Shown: positions 32,815 to 42,117, numbered from the stretch's first letter. The stretch: 64,000 nt of DNA from Chloroflexota bacterium (GCA_009840625.1 VXNJ01000006.1:44125-108124); one strand, 5' to 3'. Notes: generated by a model from the letters alone, not told the origin. A program made the numbers and translations.

Positions 32815-35027
32815 CAGCCGGACCTGACCAGCTTGTAGTACGTGCCTTCCCGATCCGCGATCAGCTCGTCGTGCGTTCCGCGCTGCACCTCCACGCCCTT
32901 GTCGAGCACGATGATCTGGTCGCAGTCGCGCACCGTGCTCAGCCGGTGCGCCACGATCAGGCAGGTGACGCCGCGGCGCCGCAAGGCGTCATCGACGTAT
33001 TCCTCGGTGGCGGCATCGAGGGCGCTGGTCGCCTCATCCAGGATCAGCAACGTCGGATTGCCCACCAGCCCGCGGGCAATCTCCAGCCGCTGCCGCTGAC
33101 CGCCGCTGAAATTCACGCCGCCTTCTTCGACCCGGGCCAAATACCCGTCCGGCCGGACCAGGATTTCGTCGTGGATCTGGGCATCCCGCGCCGCGGCGAA
33201 TATGGTCTCGTCCGGGACGGCGGGGTTCCACAGGGTAATGTTGTCGCGCACGGAACCGGAGAAGAGCACAACCTCCTGGTCCACCATGGAAATCGACCGC
33301 CGCAGCACTTCCCGGGGAATCTCGTCGCGCGCTGAATGGCCGTCGAATAGGATTTCGCCCGTCCAGGGCTGGTACACGCCGGAGATCAGGCGCGCCAACG
33401 TCGACTTGCCCGAACCGCTGGGTCCGACTATGGCAACCCGCTGCCCGGGCCTTATCAGGAGGTTGAAGTCCTTGATCAGCGCCGGCCGGCTCTTGTTGAA
33501 ACCGAAGGTGACGTCTCGCAATTCGAGCTGGCCGGCGAGCTGCAAACGGCCCTTGAATGTCGGGATCGACTCCGACTGGTGGTTTCGACGGCTCAGCGCC
33601 GGGTCTTCTGCGGTCCTGGAGATGTCCTCGAGTCGCTGCAGGTCCGTTTCGATGGCCTGCCGCTTCTCGGCGAACTCCAGGAAGCGCCCGATTGGCGCCA
33701 GGAACAACTCGGCCAGGACATAGAACGCGGCGAGCGCTCCCAGCGTCATTTCCCCGGCCAGGACCAGGCTTCCTCCGATACCCACGATCGCCGCGCCCCT
33801 GAGTGCGGCGATCAGGCCCGGCAGCGCGGCGTTCAGGGAACCCAGCTCGGCGTAGCGCTGGCGCGCCTGCAGCTCGCGCGCCTGATGACCGCCCCATCGC
33901 GAAAAGAAGCGGTCGTCCGAGCCCGTGATGCGCAGGTTGTCGGCGTGATTGAGCATCTGCATGCCGACGCCGATGAGCAGTCCCTGTTCGCGTCTCATCG
34001 CCTGGCTGCGGACAGCCCTGGGCCCATTCAGAAAATGCACCAGCACACCGTGCAGAACGGCCAACACGAGCACGACCAGGGTGAGCCGGACTTCATAGGC
34101 CAGCATGGCAATCACCAGCACCGTGCTCATTCCCATGTCGATAACGAGCACCAGGAACTGTTCGGTCAGGTTCCTTGAGATCCTGTCGATCGACGAGACG
34201 CGGTCGGTCAGATCGCCCACGAGCCGGTGTTCGAAGAACTCGACGGGCAGGCGCAGCAGCCGCGACAAGCCTCGCGAGTAGCCCATCACCGAAATCCGGA
34301 CGGCGAGTCGTTTCAGGAGGCGATGCTTGAAGAGGGACAGGCCGTAGGCGAGGACGGCGCCGCCAAACAACGCCGCCACGAGACCGCTCCAGGGCCCGCG
34401 GCCTTCCCGCACTTCGTCCACGAATATGCCAAGCGACGCAGGTACGACCAGGGCTAGCAGCGTCAGCATGAGACCGCAGGCAATCACCCAGGCAAGCGCC
34501 CCCCAGGATCCGGCCAGCAAGGTGCTGAGCTGCCCGAACAATCCGGGCCGTTTGCCGCCGGGCTCAAAATCCGGGCCCGGGTTGAATCGGAGCGCGATTC
34601 CGCTGTAACCCCTGCCGAACTCTTGAGTCGACAACCTGCGCCGGCCCGTGGACGGGTCGTTCAGGTAGAAGTTGCGGTTATCGAATCCCTCAAGGACCAC
34701 GAAGTGGCTGAACTGCCAAAACACGATCAGCGGCAATCGCAACTTCTTCAGCTGCGCGGCGCTCAAGCTGAGTCCGCTGCATTCGAGACCGTAGTGTCTG
34801 GCGGCGCGCACGATGCTCGCCGCGCTGCTGCCGTCTCGACTCACCTCGCATTTTTCGCGCAATTCGGTCAGCGGGACCCAGCGACCGAAATAGGCAAGGA
34901 TGCTGCCGAGGCAGGCTGCGCCGCATTCTGAGGCATGCATCTGCAACAGGATCGGCGTGGTCAGCTTTTGCTTTTGGAGGCCCGATGCAGCCTTCGCGCC
35001 GGCCCCCTTGATGGGGATCAGGGGCAA
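32814..35027 (-). CDS. peptidase-containing ABC transporter (C39, NHLM type)
   Basis: A 737-residue maturation and export transporter. The N-terminal C39 peptidase domain (about 22-155) has the catalytic Cys35 in QMHASECGAACLGS, the His in WQFSHFVVLEGF and the Asp in LNDPSTGRR. It would cleave the precursor at its Ala-Gly site. Transmembrane spans lie at about 165-430. The ATPase domain has Walker A VGPSGSGKSTLARLISG, signature NFSGGQRQRLEIARGL and Walker B LLILDEATSALDAATEE. The stop is followed at once by the second transporter's start, giving a coupled pair. Confidence 0.93.
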   Translation of the reverse strand: MPLIPIKGAGAKAASGLQKQKLTTPILLQMHASECGAACLGSILAYFGRWVPLTELREKCEVSRDGSSAASIVRAARHYGLECSGLSLSAAQLKKLRLPLIVFWQFSHFVVLEGFDNRNFYLNDPSTGRRRLSTQEFGRGYSGIALRFNPGPDFEPGGKRPGLFGQLSTLLAGSWGALAWVIACGLMLTLLALVVPASLGIFVDEVREGRGPWSGLVAALFGGAVLAYGLSLFKHRLLKRLAVRISVMGYSRGLSRLLRLPVEFFEHRLVGDLTDRVSSIDRISRNLTEQFLVLVIDMGMSTVLVIAMLAYEVRLTLVVLVLAVLHGVLVHFLNGPRAVRSQAMRREQGLLIGVGMQMLNHADNLRITGSDDRFFSRWGGHQARELQARQRYAELGSLNAALPGLIAALRGAAIVGIGGSLVLAGEMTLGALAAFYVLAELFLAPIGRFLEFAEKRQAIETDLQRLEDISRTAEDPALSRRNHQSESIPTFKGRLQLAGQLELRDVTFGFNKSRPALIKDFNLLIRPGQRVAIVGPSGSGKSTLARLISGVYQPWTGEILFDGHSARDEIPREVLRRSISMVDQEVVLFSGSVRDNITLWNPAVPDETIFAAARDAQIHDEILVRPDGYLARVEEGGVNFSGGQRQRLEIARGLVGNPTLLILDEATSALDAATEEYVDDALRRRGVTCLIVAHRLSTVRDCDQIIVLDKGVEVQRGTHDELIADREGTYYKLVRSG

Positions 35028-35034
35028 CTTATGT

Positions 35035-35568
35035 TCACCTCAGTCGCAGGAATGCGACCGGGGATTGCGTCCCGGTTTCGATGACCACCCGGCAATCCCG
35101 ACCGACTATGGAATCCGGGTCGCGGCTTTCGCCTAGCGCGATAACGACGCGGTGCACGGACACTGGCGCCGCGGGTTCTAACACCACCGGCAGTTCGGAC
35201 AAGCTATCAGCGGAAATTGCCGAAACGACTCCGCTAATCGGGTCTGCCGTTCCCAATTCGATCACCGCTGGCATCCCTGGTTCGATTGCGGGCAGACTGT
35301 CGTTCTCAATCCAGACAAGCGCCTGCACGGATTGGCCGGCCGCGGACGGGTGTTGGCCAACTTCCACGAGGACGCCATCGACAGCCAGGGCGCGGTCCAC
35401 GCTGCCGAAGAAAAGCCATGCGACGAAGGCGGCCAGCAGCAGAGCGGTGACGGTGACAAGCAGACGCTCTCGCGGTGTTGAAACGGTCAGCAGCCGGTCG
35501 AGTTGTTCGCGTTCTTCCTTTGCTTCGGCAACAGTGTTGTGAAAGGAATCAAATGGGTTATTGAACAC
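35035..35568 (-). CDS. HlyD-like secretion protein of the NHLM system (short form)
   Basis: A 177-residue membrane-fusion protein; GTG start at 35568. A basic and charged N-terminus precedes one transmembrane helix (about 38-58, LLVTVTALLLAAFVAWLFFG). A beta-barrel domain follows, with SVDRALAVDGVLVEVGQHP, then AVIELGTADPISGVVSAIS and LPVVLEPAAPVSVHRVVIAL. It is shorter than usual HlyD proteins because the coiled-coil hairpin is missing, as in the compact NHLM secretion proteins. It leads the gene set, 7 bases before the peptidase transporter. Confidence 0.82.
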   Translation of the reverse strand: MFNNPFDSFHNTVAEAKEEREQLDRLLTVSTPRERLLVTVTALLLAAFVAWLFFGSVDRALAVDGVLVEVGQHPSAAGQSVQALVWIENDSLPAIEPGMPAVIELGTADPISGVVSAISADSLSELPVVLEPAAPVSVHRVVIALGESRDPDSIVGRDCRVVIETGTQSPVAFLRLR

Positions 35569-35922
35569 GACCCCGCATAGCTTCCTCGCTTAGCCCAAGC
35601 AACGATAGTGCAAATCTTATGTCAGATTGAGCCCGCTTAAGGGGGAATCTCGCACCGACCGGTGCGCGGTTCGGCGGTTCGGACATGCGCTATTCAGGTA
35701 GGGCGGAGTCGCCGGCTAGTGCATCCGGGCGAGACCCCCGCGGAAACGGGGGCGTCCGCGGGCCACATACGGCCGGGACGGCCGCCCGCCGACCCGGTCC
35801 GGGGCCAGATTCGCAGGTGGCAGTCAATTCTGCACGGCGGTACGCCGGGCGAAACCGACGTCGGGTCAATAAACATACATAATGAACCCAAAAGCGTTGA
35901 GCAGCTACGGAATTAACGCCTT
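35569..35922. other. divergent intergenic region
   Basis: 354 bp between the RiPP operon and the AlkB-like gene. It contains two hairpins: CGCACC-GACC-GGTGCG at 35651-35666 and CCCCCG-CGGAAA-CGGGGG at 35735-35752. It also carries a plausible promoter for the rightward gene. I found no gene in it; ORFs of 65-84 residues here have no recognisable features. Confidence 0.6.
35855..35883 (+). promoter_or_regulatory. putative promoter of the AlkB-GlnE fusion gene
   Basis: A weak -35 CCGACG (35855-35860), 17-base spacer, and -10 CATAAT (35878-35883, 5/6), about 40 bases before the start codon. Confidence 0.35.
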
Positions 35923-38358
35923 GTGATGTCAAGGGTCGGGCGGCGCAGCCCCGAAGCGGCGCTGTCGGCGAGCGGGCAGACTATCGAGCCATCGGTCTGG
36001 AACGCGCTCCCGCACTTTATTCCGCTGCTGGCGTTTCCACTGGTCCTGTTGGCCGCCACATATGCCGGCTGGTGGTTCGTGGGCCCGATCGCGTTCATCA
36101 TGCTCGCCGACCAGTTCGACAAGGTCTTCGGGCTGGAAGAGCGGAACATGGATCCGACCACAACCAGCGAGAGCCAGTTGTATCTCTACAACCTCTCGCT
36201 TTGGATCTGGGCGGTGTTGTGGCCCCCGGTGTTCATTTATTCGTTGTGGCAGACGCTGGTGGCCGGCCACATGGCCGCCTGGGAGGTATTCCTGATGGCC
36301 GGCGTGCTGTTCTCAACGGCGCAGACGGTGTTTATCGTCGGCCACGAACTGGTCCACCGGCGCGCTGTCTGGGAACGCCGCCTAGGCGAGTTCCTGCTGG
36401 GTTCGGCCTCCTACCCGCACTATGCGACCGAGCACGTTTACATCCACCACCCCCACGTTTGCACTCCGCTGGATCCGGGTTCGGCGCCCAAGGGAGTCAG
36501 CTTCTGGCAATACCTGATTCCGGAAGTGTCCAACAACTTGATCGGGGCCTGGGAATTCGAACGTAGGCGGCTGGCGCGCCGGCGGCTGCCGACGATTCAC
36601 TACACAAACGCGTTCTGGCGCTACGGACTGGGCCTGGCCTTCTGGTACGGGCTCATCATTTGGATGGGCGGGATCCTGGCGGCGCTGGTATTCGCCATCC
36701 TCTGCGCCGGCGTCGTCATATCGATGAAGATGAGCAACTACGTCCAGCATTACGGCCTGCGGCGGATCCGGATTCCCCCCGGCCGGTTCGAACCGGTCCA
36801 GCCGCGGCACGCCTGGAGTGCCGCCTACAAATTCGCCAACTGGCTGTACTACAACATGCAACGCCACGCCGATCACCACACATCCAACCGGCGCTATCCG
36901 CTGTTGCAGCACCGCGGCGCCAGCGAGTCACCGCAGCTTCCCGGCAGCTACGTCGAGATGAATGGCCTGGCTCTTTTCCCGAACCGCTGGTTCAGAAAGG
37001 TCGACCCACTGCTCGACCAACAACGCACCCAGTTCTATCCCGAGATTGACGACTGGAGCGCCTACGACAGCCGGGCGTTTGCGAAGCGTCCCGACGCATT
37101 CGACGCGATCGCCGAAATCCATGCCGCCTCCCCGCGTCTGGCCGGTTGGGTCAACCGCTCCCCGGAGCTGCTCGACAAGCTACGCGACCACGAGTTCACC
37201 GACCTCGAACTGCCTGAAGGGTTCGGACCGGATCCGGAGTACGAGGCGATCGCCCGCCGCGGCTTGGCGCGGCTCTACTGGACCCGCGAACTGGGCCTTG
37301 CCGAAATGAAGGACCAGCTCGAAGACATCCCGGTCCAGGACGCCACTGAAGCGGTTGAGACCGCGCGGGAGTGGTCGAATGGCAAAGTGTTCCAGATCGC
37401 CGTGCACGTAATGCGCGGCAACCTGTCGGTGACCGAAGCGGGCACGGCGCTCGCACGCGTGGCCGAGGCATCGGTCGCCGCCGTGCTAGCGGCGGTCGAA
37501 GAGGATTTTGCCGACCGCGGTGCTCCGCGCACCACCGGCGGCGTCGCGGTCGCAATGGAAGGCCCGCTCACCGGCGTCGGGGCCATGCCGGGGTCAAAAC
37601 TGAAAGTCCGCCTGGTGTACGACGGAGGTCCCTTCAAGCACTATCGCGCGATTTGCCGCCGCTTCGCAAAGGCGCTTAGCGGGCTATCGCAGGAAAACCT
37701 GCTGCTGGCGCCGGTCCAGCGCGGCGAAATTGGTGATCTGTGTTCCTTAGCAGAGTTCGAGGAACAGCAGCGGAAAGGCGCAGCGGGTCGGGAACTTTGG
37801 ACGCTGGACAAAGCCCGTTGCGTATTCGTATACGGCGACGTCCGCATCCACGAGCGGTTCGACCATTCGGTGCGAAATCGCCTAGCAAGCGGCCCCGCCC
37901 GCGACGGATTGCTGGCCCATTTGCGTGACGTCGCCGCCGGGGGCAACGGAACGGACCGCCGCCCGCTGGACGCGGGCGCGGACGGTCTCCGGGACATAGT
38001 CCGCGCCGCCTTGCTCCTGAAAATGGTCACCGGCTCTGAAGGGTTCGATGCGGTCGGAAGTGACCCGGCTCCCATATTTGGCGCCGCGGCCGACCGCGGA
38101 TTGATTGCCAGGGAAACCGCGGAGCGGTTAAGCAAAGCGGCGGCGTTTTGGCAGAATCTGCACGGTTCGCTGCGGATCATCGCCGACGACGATTTCTCAA
38201 TCGAAACGGCGAAACCCAAGGTCAAATCTGCGATTGCCGATTCCTGCCGCCAGCCTGACTTTGAGGCGCTCTTGTCGGGGATTTCCGAATCCAACGCTGA
38301 TACCGCTGCCGGTCTTGCCGCGCTGGTGAATGAACTGCACCGCTCCGATGCGACCTGA
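35923..38358 (+). CDS. AlkB-like membrane di-iron oxygenase fused to degenerate GlnE-like domain
   Basis: An 811-residue fusion. Residues 1-400 are an integral-membrane fatty-acid desaturase/alkane hydroxylase. The His boxes are HELVHRR (141-147), EHVYIHH (170-176), NYVQHYGL (272-279) and HADHH (315-319), with transmembrane segments between them. From about 405 the sequence follows glutamine-synthetase adenylyltransferase (GlnE): NRSPELLDKLRDHEF, ARRGLARLYWTRELGLAEM and WTLDKARCVFVYGD. The catalytic GSDLDxxxxYD of GlnE is PGSKLKVRLVYD here (556-567), with both key Asp changed to Lys. That domain therefore should not transfer nucleotides. GTG start; ATG 35926 also fits. Substrate unknown. Confidence 0.85.
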   Translation: MMSRVGRRSPEAALSASGQTIEPSVWNALPHFIPLLAFPLVLLAATYAGWWFVGPIAFIMLADQFDKVFGLEERNMDPTTTSESQLYLYNLSLWIWAVLWPPVFIYSLWQTLVAGHMAAWEVFLMAGVLFSTAQTVFIVGHELVHRRAVWERRLGEFLLGSASYPHYATEHVYIHHPHVCTPLDPGSAPKGVSFWQYLIPEVSNNLIGAWEFERRRLARRRLPTIHYTNAFWRYGLGLAFWYGLIIWMGGILAALVFAILCAGVVISMKMSNYVQHYGLRRIRIPPGRFEPVQPRHAWSAAYKFANWLYYNMQRHADHHTSNRRYPLLQHRGASESPQLPGSYVEMNGLALFPNRWFRKVDPLLDQQRTQFYPEIDDWSAYDSRAFAKRPDAFDAIAEIHAASPRLAGWVNRSPELLDKLRDHEFTDLELPEGFGPDPEYEAIARRGLARLYWTRELGLAEMKDQLEDIPVQDATEAVETAREWSNGKVFQIAVHVMRGNLSVTEAGTALARVAEASVAAVLAAVEEDFADRGAPRTTGGVAVAMEGPLTGVGAMPGSKLKVRLVYDGGPFKHYRAICRRFAKALSGLSQENLLLAPVQRGEIGDLCSLAEFEEQQRKGAAGRELWTLDKARCVFVYGDVRIHERFDHSVRNRLASGPARDGLLAHLRDVAAGGNGTDRRPLDAGADGLRDIVRAALLLKMVTGSEGFDAVGSDPAPIFGAAADRGLIARETAERLSKAAAFWQNLHGSLRIIADDDFSIETAKPKVKSAIADSCRQPDFEALLSGISESNADTAAGLAALVNELHRSDAT

Positions 38359-38527
38359 TCCGACCCGAAGCTTGACTTGTTGAAACCCCGGGTCCGCAGG
38401 GCCGCCCAGCCCGGATTCGTTTCAGGGCAGTCGCGAACCGCGGTCGTGCGACCGCGCGCGCTCGTTGCCAGACGGTAAGGTCGAGCCGGTCGCAACCAGG
38501 GTTTCCCGATGAAGCGGCGGCCGCGAA

Positions 38528-40090
38528 TTGATCGATAACGCGCCCGTCGGGGCTTCGCCCGAGCCGGCCGGGGCCCGGCGCATCGGCCGGTACGAGGCGT
38601 ACGTCGTCGTATTCGCCGCCAGCGCCATTACCCTGATCATCGAAATCGTCGCCGCCAGAATCCTGGCGCCCCACATCGGCGTTTCGGTCTACACCTGGAC
38701 GAGCGTGATCGGGGTGATCCTGGCCGGCATCAGCCTGGGTAACTGGCTCGGCGGCATGCTGGCCGACCGGGCCGCCTCGCGCGCCCTCCTGGGACTGATC
38801 CTGCTGGCCGGCGCGGCCGCCACCCTGCTAATCCTGCCGCTGGCCCAGCTCGCGCCGGATTGGGTTAGCCAGGCGCCCCTGCTGCTCAGGATCGTCCTGC
38901 TCACCGGATTGCTGTTCCTGGCCCCGGCCTTGGTCCTGGGTATGGTCTCGCCAATGGTCGTCAAGCTGACGCTCTCCGACATCTCGGTTACCGGCAACGT
39001 AGTCGGCCGGATTTACGCTGTCTCCACGGCCGGGGCGATCGTCGGGGTTTTCCTGACCGGGTTCGTGCTCATCCAGGCCCTTGGGTCGCGGGAAACCCTG
39101 CTGGCGCTGGCAGTGTTCACCGCGATGATGGCGATCGGGACGGGTCGTCTGTGGCAGATTCCCGGCAAGCTGATCGCGGGGATCCTGCTGCTGGGCGCGC
39201 TGGGAGTATTCACCTGGTCGCAGCAGTCGTTTGCGAGCGGGTGCATCGCCGAAAGCAACTACTACTGCATCAAGGTCTGGGACCGGGAACTGGAAGACGA
39301 CGATCCGGTCAGGGTGCTGGCCCTGGATCGCCTGGTCCACAGCTACTCCCGGCCGGACGACCCCACGTACCTGCATTACAGCTACCAGCGCGTGTTCGCC
39401 GCGGTAGCAGAAATCGTCGCCGAGGAAAATCCCGAGTTTTCGTCGCTATTCGTCGGCGGCGGGGGCTACGAGTTGCCGCGCTTTTTCGATGCCGTCCATC
39501 CCCAGAGTTCGGTCGAAGTGATCGAGATCGATCCGCAGGTTACCGCCACCGCCCGTACCTATCTGGGCCTGGACCGTGCCCCGGACGTCGTCACGATCAA
39601 CGAGGATGCCCGAATGGCACTTCCGCGGCGTCGGGCGGACTCCGTCGACCTGGTGATCGGCGACGCCTTCAACGACCTTTCGGTGCCCTACCACCTCACG
39701 ACGCTGGAGTTCAACCAGGAAATCCAGCGAGTTCTTGCGCCCGACGGCATCTACGCGGTAAATATCGTGGACGCCCCCGGCCCGGGAATGTTCCTGCGAT
39801 CCTTCGTCCACACGCTGCAGCAGACATTCAACGACGTGGCGGTCATGCCGGTGACGTTCGGGCTCGATTTCCAGGACCGAATGTCAATCCTGGTGCTGGC
39901 CTCCGACGAAACCATCGACCGTGCTGGTCTTAATTCGTTCTTCCGAAGCGTGAGACTGCGGTCGGAGGGCAGGGTGGTTTCGGAACGGGATCTCGCCGAC
40001 TGGATGGCCCAGCGCGAGCCGGTCCTGCTTTCGGACAACCATGCGCCGGTGGACAATTTCCTGGCACCGCTGTTCCTGAAGCGCGCCTAG
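38528..40090 (+). CDS. fused MFS/spermidine synthase-like protein
   Basis: A 520-residue two-part protein with a TTG start. The N-terminal half has six to seven membrane spans (AITLIIEIVAARILAPHIGV onward). The C-terminal half (about 290-520) is a spermidine synthase-like methyltransferase fold with VGGGGYELPRFFDAVHP, VEVIEIDPQVTATART and DSVDLVIGDAFNDLSVPYHL. The GGGxG, EIDP and GDAF motifs bind decarboxylated SAM or an analogue. Such proteins occur in many environmental bacteria, and aminopropyl transfer is unproven for them. A tRNA gene follows 71 bases later. Confidence 0.9.
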   Translation: MIDNAPVGASPEPAGARRIGRYEAYVVVFAASAITLIIEIVAARILAPHIGVSVYTWTSVIGVILAGISLGNWLGGMLADRAASRALLGLILLAGAAATLLILPLAQLAPDWVSQAPLLLRIVLLTGLLFLAPALVLGMVSPMVVKLTLSDISVTGNVVGRIYAVSTAGAIVGVFLTGFVLIQALGSRETLLALAVFTAMMAIGTGRLWQIPGKLIAGILLLGALGVFTWSQQSFASGCIAESNYYCIKVWDRELEDDDPVRVLALDRLVHSYSRPDDPTYLHYSYQRVFAAVAEIVAEENPEFSSLFVGGGGYELPRFFDAVHPQSSVEVIEIDPQVTATARTYLGLDRAPDVVTINEDARMALPRRRADSVDLVIGDAFNDLSVPYHLTTLEFNQEIQRVLAPDGIYAVNIVDAPGPGMFLRSFVHTLQQTFNDVAVMPVTFGLDFQDRMSILVLASDETIDRAGLNSFFRSVRLRSEGRVVSERDLADWMAQREPVLLSDNHAPVDNFLAPLFLKRA

Positions 40091-40161
40091 CCGACTCCCT
40101 TGCGCGGGGATTCGGAGCGCCGATCAGCCCGGTATACGGCATAGATAATTCTTGGCGGACC

Positions 40162-40234
40162 GGGCCCATAGCTCAGTGGTTAGAGCGGCCGGCTCATAAC
40201 CGGTTGGTCGTTGGTTCGAATCCAACTGGGCCCA
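40162..40234 (+). tRNA. tRNA with CAT anticodon (Met or lysidine-type Ile)
   Basis: A complete 73-base cloverleaf: acceptor GGGCCCA/TGGGCCC, D arm GCTCAGTGGTTAGAGC, anticodon loop CTCATAA and T arm GTTGGTTCGAATCCAAC. There is no encoded CCA. CAT can be Met or Ile2 (read with lysidine). Its D and anticodon arms resemble tRNA-Ile(CAT) as much as tRNA-Met. A second CAT tRNA lies at 41872. Confidence 0.93.
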
Positions 40235-40295
40235 CCGGAACCCGGGCTCCGGGTTCTTGCAGACCAGTCCAATTACGCAGTGCGCCAACAGGGCA

Positions 40296-40778
40296 ATGAA
40301 CGTGACTTCGGACAGTTCGCCGGGAAAATCGGCCGAGAAAAGCGATCCTTCCGAGAATGTTTCCGGTGGCGCGAAACCGGTCCTGCTGTCCGGTGGCAAT
40401 CCGCAAATCGCCAAGGGCGACGGCGACGGACCGGTGCAGGCCTACATCGCCGCCATGCCGGGCTGGAAACGCGCCGTCGGGCGACGGCTCGATCAGTTGA
40501 TTAATGAAACCGTGCCGGGAGTGCGCAAGGCGGTGAGGTGGAATACGCCCTTTTATGGCGTGGACGGCAACGGGTGGTTCCTCGGCTACCACTGCTTCAC
40601 CCGGTACGTAAAGGTCACTTTTCTGCGCGGCGGATCGCTTCAGCCAATCCCGCCGGTCGCATCAAAGGACCCCAACGTGCGCTACTTCCACGTCCACGAA
40701 GACGAGGAAATCGACGAAGAGCTCGTAACCGACTGGATCCGCCAGGCGGCGGCGCAACCCGGCGAATTTTTGTTCTAG
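40296..40778 (+). CDS. DUF1801 (YdhG-like) domain protein
   Basis: A 160-residue protein from ATG 40296; an upstream TTG in frame would overlap the tRNA region less plausibly. A low-complexity N-terminus is followed by a DUF1801 domain: VQAYIAAMPGWKRAVGRRLD, VPGVRKAVRWNTPFYGVDGN, FTRYVKVTFLRGG and DEELVTDWIRQAAAQPGEF. The family is of unknown function, with a small alpha/beta fold. Confidence 0.8.
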   Translation: MNVTSDSSPGKSAEKSDPSENVSGGAKPVLLSGGNPQIAKGDGDGPVQAYIAAMPGWKRAVGRRLDQLINETVPGVRKAVRWNTPFYGVDGNGWFLGYHCFTRYVKVTFLRGGSLQPIPPVASKDPNVRYFHVHEDEEIDEELVTDWIRQAAAQPGEFLF

Positions 40779-41029
40779 CTCCCGGAACGGCGCTTACCCG
40801 CTCGGACTCGCGTTCGCGAGCCGAATTCCTTCCCGGACTGGCCAACTCGCCGGCCTGACTGGCAACCAAACCCGGCCCCGGCGGTCCCGATGCGTGGCGG
40901 CGCGTCATACGCGATAGTCCCCAATGGCGGCCGGTGCCCTTTTTCGGCCCCGTGCGAATCCACTGGGTCAGACGACGGATCCTGCTCGGCGGCGCCGGGC
41001 CGAATCGAGCCGGTCGGGCTTGCAAATTG

Positions 41030-41656
41030 CTAGGGGCTGAACCTGAACGGCGGGTAGCGGTCGGTCGTAAGCAGGAACGCGTAGGCGGTCACCCTGGTCC
41101 CCCAGCGAAGCAGGCCCTCGATGAAGGTAAAGGCCAGGCGCGGGTAATTGCCGGTGATAAGGATCGCGAACCAGACGACAACCACCACCAGGAACGCGAA
41201 CGAAGACAGCACCGCCAGGATGATCAGGTGCGGCAGCGCCAGGATCCACTTGACCAGTGGCAGGAATCGATTCAATTCGCTCTCGGCATCCGGATAGGGG
41301 ATCTCGATGTGTACGGCTTGCTCTTCGTCGGTCGACGGATATTCGTCTCGCATCAGAAGGAGGTAGGCGCTCACCCGGGTGCTGAACCGCAACAACTCGA
41401 GGTTCCAATCGAACCACCAGCGCGGGTACTTCTGGCGGAACAGGATCATCAGAAGCGGTCCGGCAATAAGGGCCCCGCCGGCCATAACCGCACCCGCATA
41501 TTGGTCAAATTGCGGTTCACCGGACGTGGTGTAGCCACCAACTACAGCCAGAACGACGGCTATGGGGATTGCCAGGATGATCCTGAACAGCGTCTTCAGC
41601 CGATCGGTGGTATCCGGGTAATCGACGGAAAGTTGGACCGGGTAATCGTCAGGCAC
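41030..41656 (-). CDS. DUF4389 membrane protein
   Basis: A 208-residue integral membrane protein. It has DYPDTTDRLKTLFRIILAIP, then PRWWFDWNLELLRFSTRV, which is the DUF4389 pattern. A second homologous half follows: LPLVKWILALPHLIILAVLS, ITGNYPRLAFTFIEGLLRWGTRVTAYAFLL and TDRYPPF. The halves look like an internal duplication. About four hydrophobic spans. Function unknown. Confidence 0.85.
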   Translation of the reverse strand: MPDDYPVQLSVDYPDTTDRLKTLFRIILAIPIAVVLAVVGGYTTSGEPQFDQYAGAVMAGGALIAGPLLMILFRQKYPRWWFDWNLELLRFSTRVSAYLLLMRDEYPSTDEEQAVHIEIPYPDAESELNRFLPLVKWILALPHLIILAVLSSFAFLVVVVVWFAILITGNYPRLAFTFIEGLLRWGTRVTAYAFLLTTDRYPPFRFSP

Positions 41657-41871
41657 TCACATCATCCTTCCGCTTAACTTTTGCGTCCGCGCAGGGCCAC
41701 GGCCGCGGCAAGGGTACTGGGTACCCCTGCAGCTGATTCTCGCGGCAACATGCTGAGGCGATCGCATTGCGCGGCGGCCGTTTGGCGGCCGGGTCGGCGA
41801 GTGGGCAACCGGCGGGTTCTAACCCCTTGATACTTTTCGCCCAAAAAGCTCTAACATCTAGGGCGATATGC

Positions 41872-41943
41872 GGCGGGGTAGCTCAGAGGTAGAGCAGGAG
41901 ACTCATAAGCTCTTGGCCGTCGGTTCGATTCCGACCCCCGCTA
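41872..41943 (+). tRNA. tRNA-Met (CAT anticodon)
   Basis: A 72-base cloverleaf: acceptor GGCGGGG/CCCCGCT, D arm GCTCAGAGGTAGAGC, anticodon loop with CAT and T arm GTCGGTTCGATTCCGAC. No encoded CCA. It resembles elongator tRNA-Met from its acceptor and D arm. Confidence 0.92.
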
Positions 41944-41997
41944 CCGGTGACGCGGTCTGCGGCGCGCAACCGCCGGCAGCATCCGGTGAACCAACTT

Positions 41998-42084
41998 GCC
42001 GAAGTGGCGGAACTGGCAGACGCGCGGCGTTCAGGGCGCCGTGCTCGTACGAGCGTGTGGGTTCGAATCCCACCTTCGGCACCA
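41998..42084 (+). tRNA. tRNA-Leu (CAG anticodon)
   Basis: A class II tRNA with a long variable arm: acceptor GCCGAAG/CTTCGGC, anticodon stem CGGCG/CGCCG with TTCAGGG loop, variable arm GCTCGTACGAGC and T arm GTGGGTTCGAATCCCAC. The 3' end carries an encoded CCA (42082-42084). Confidence 0.93.
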
Positions 42085-42117
42085 ATACCGGAAACAAACT
42101 CAGGGAGATAGCGGACG

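Noticed and set aside
35690..35932. Short ORFs in the divergent region between the RiPP operon and the AlkB-like gene
   Set aside because: They overlap hairpins and a promoter, and have no Shine-Dalgarno or recognisable domain.
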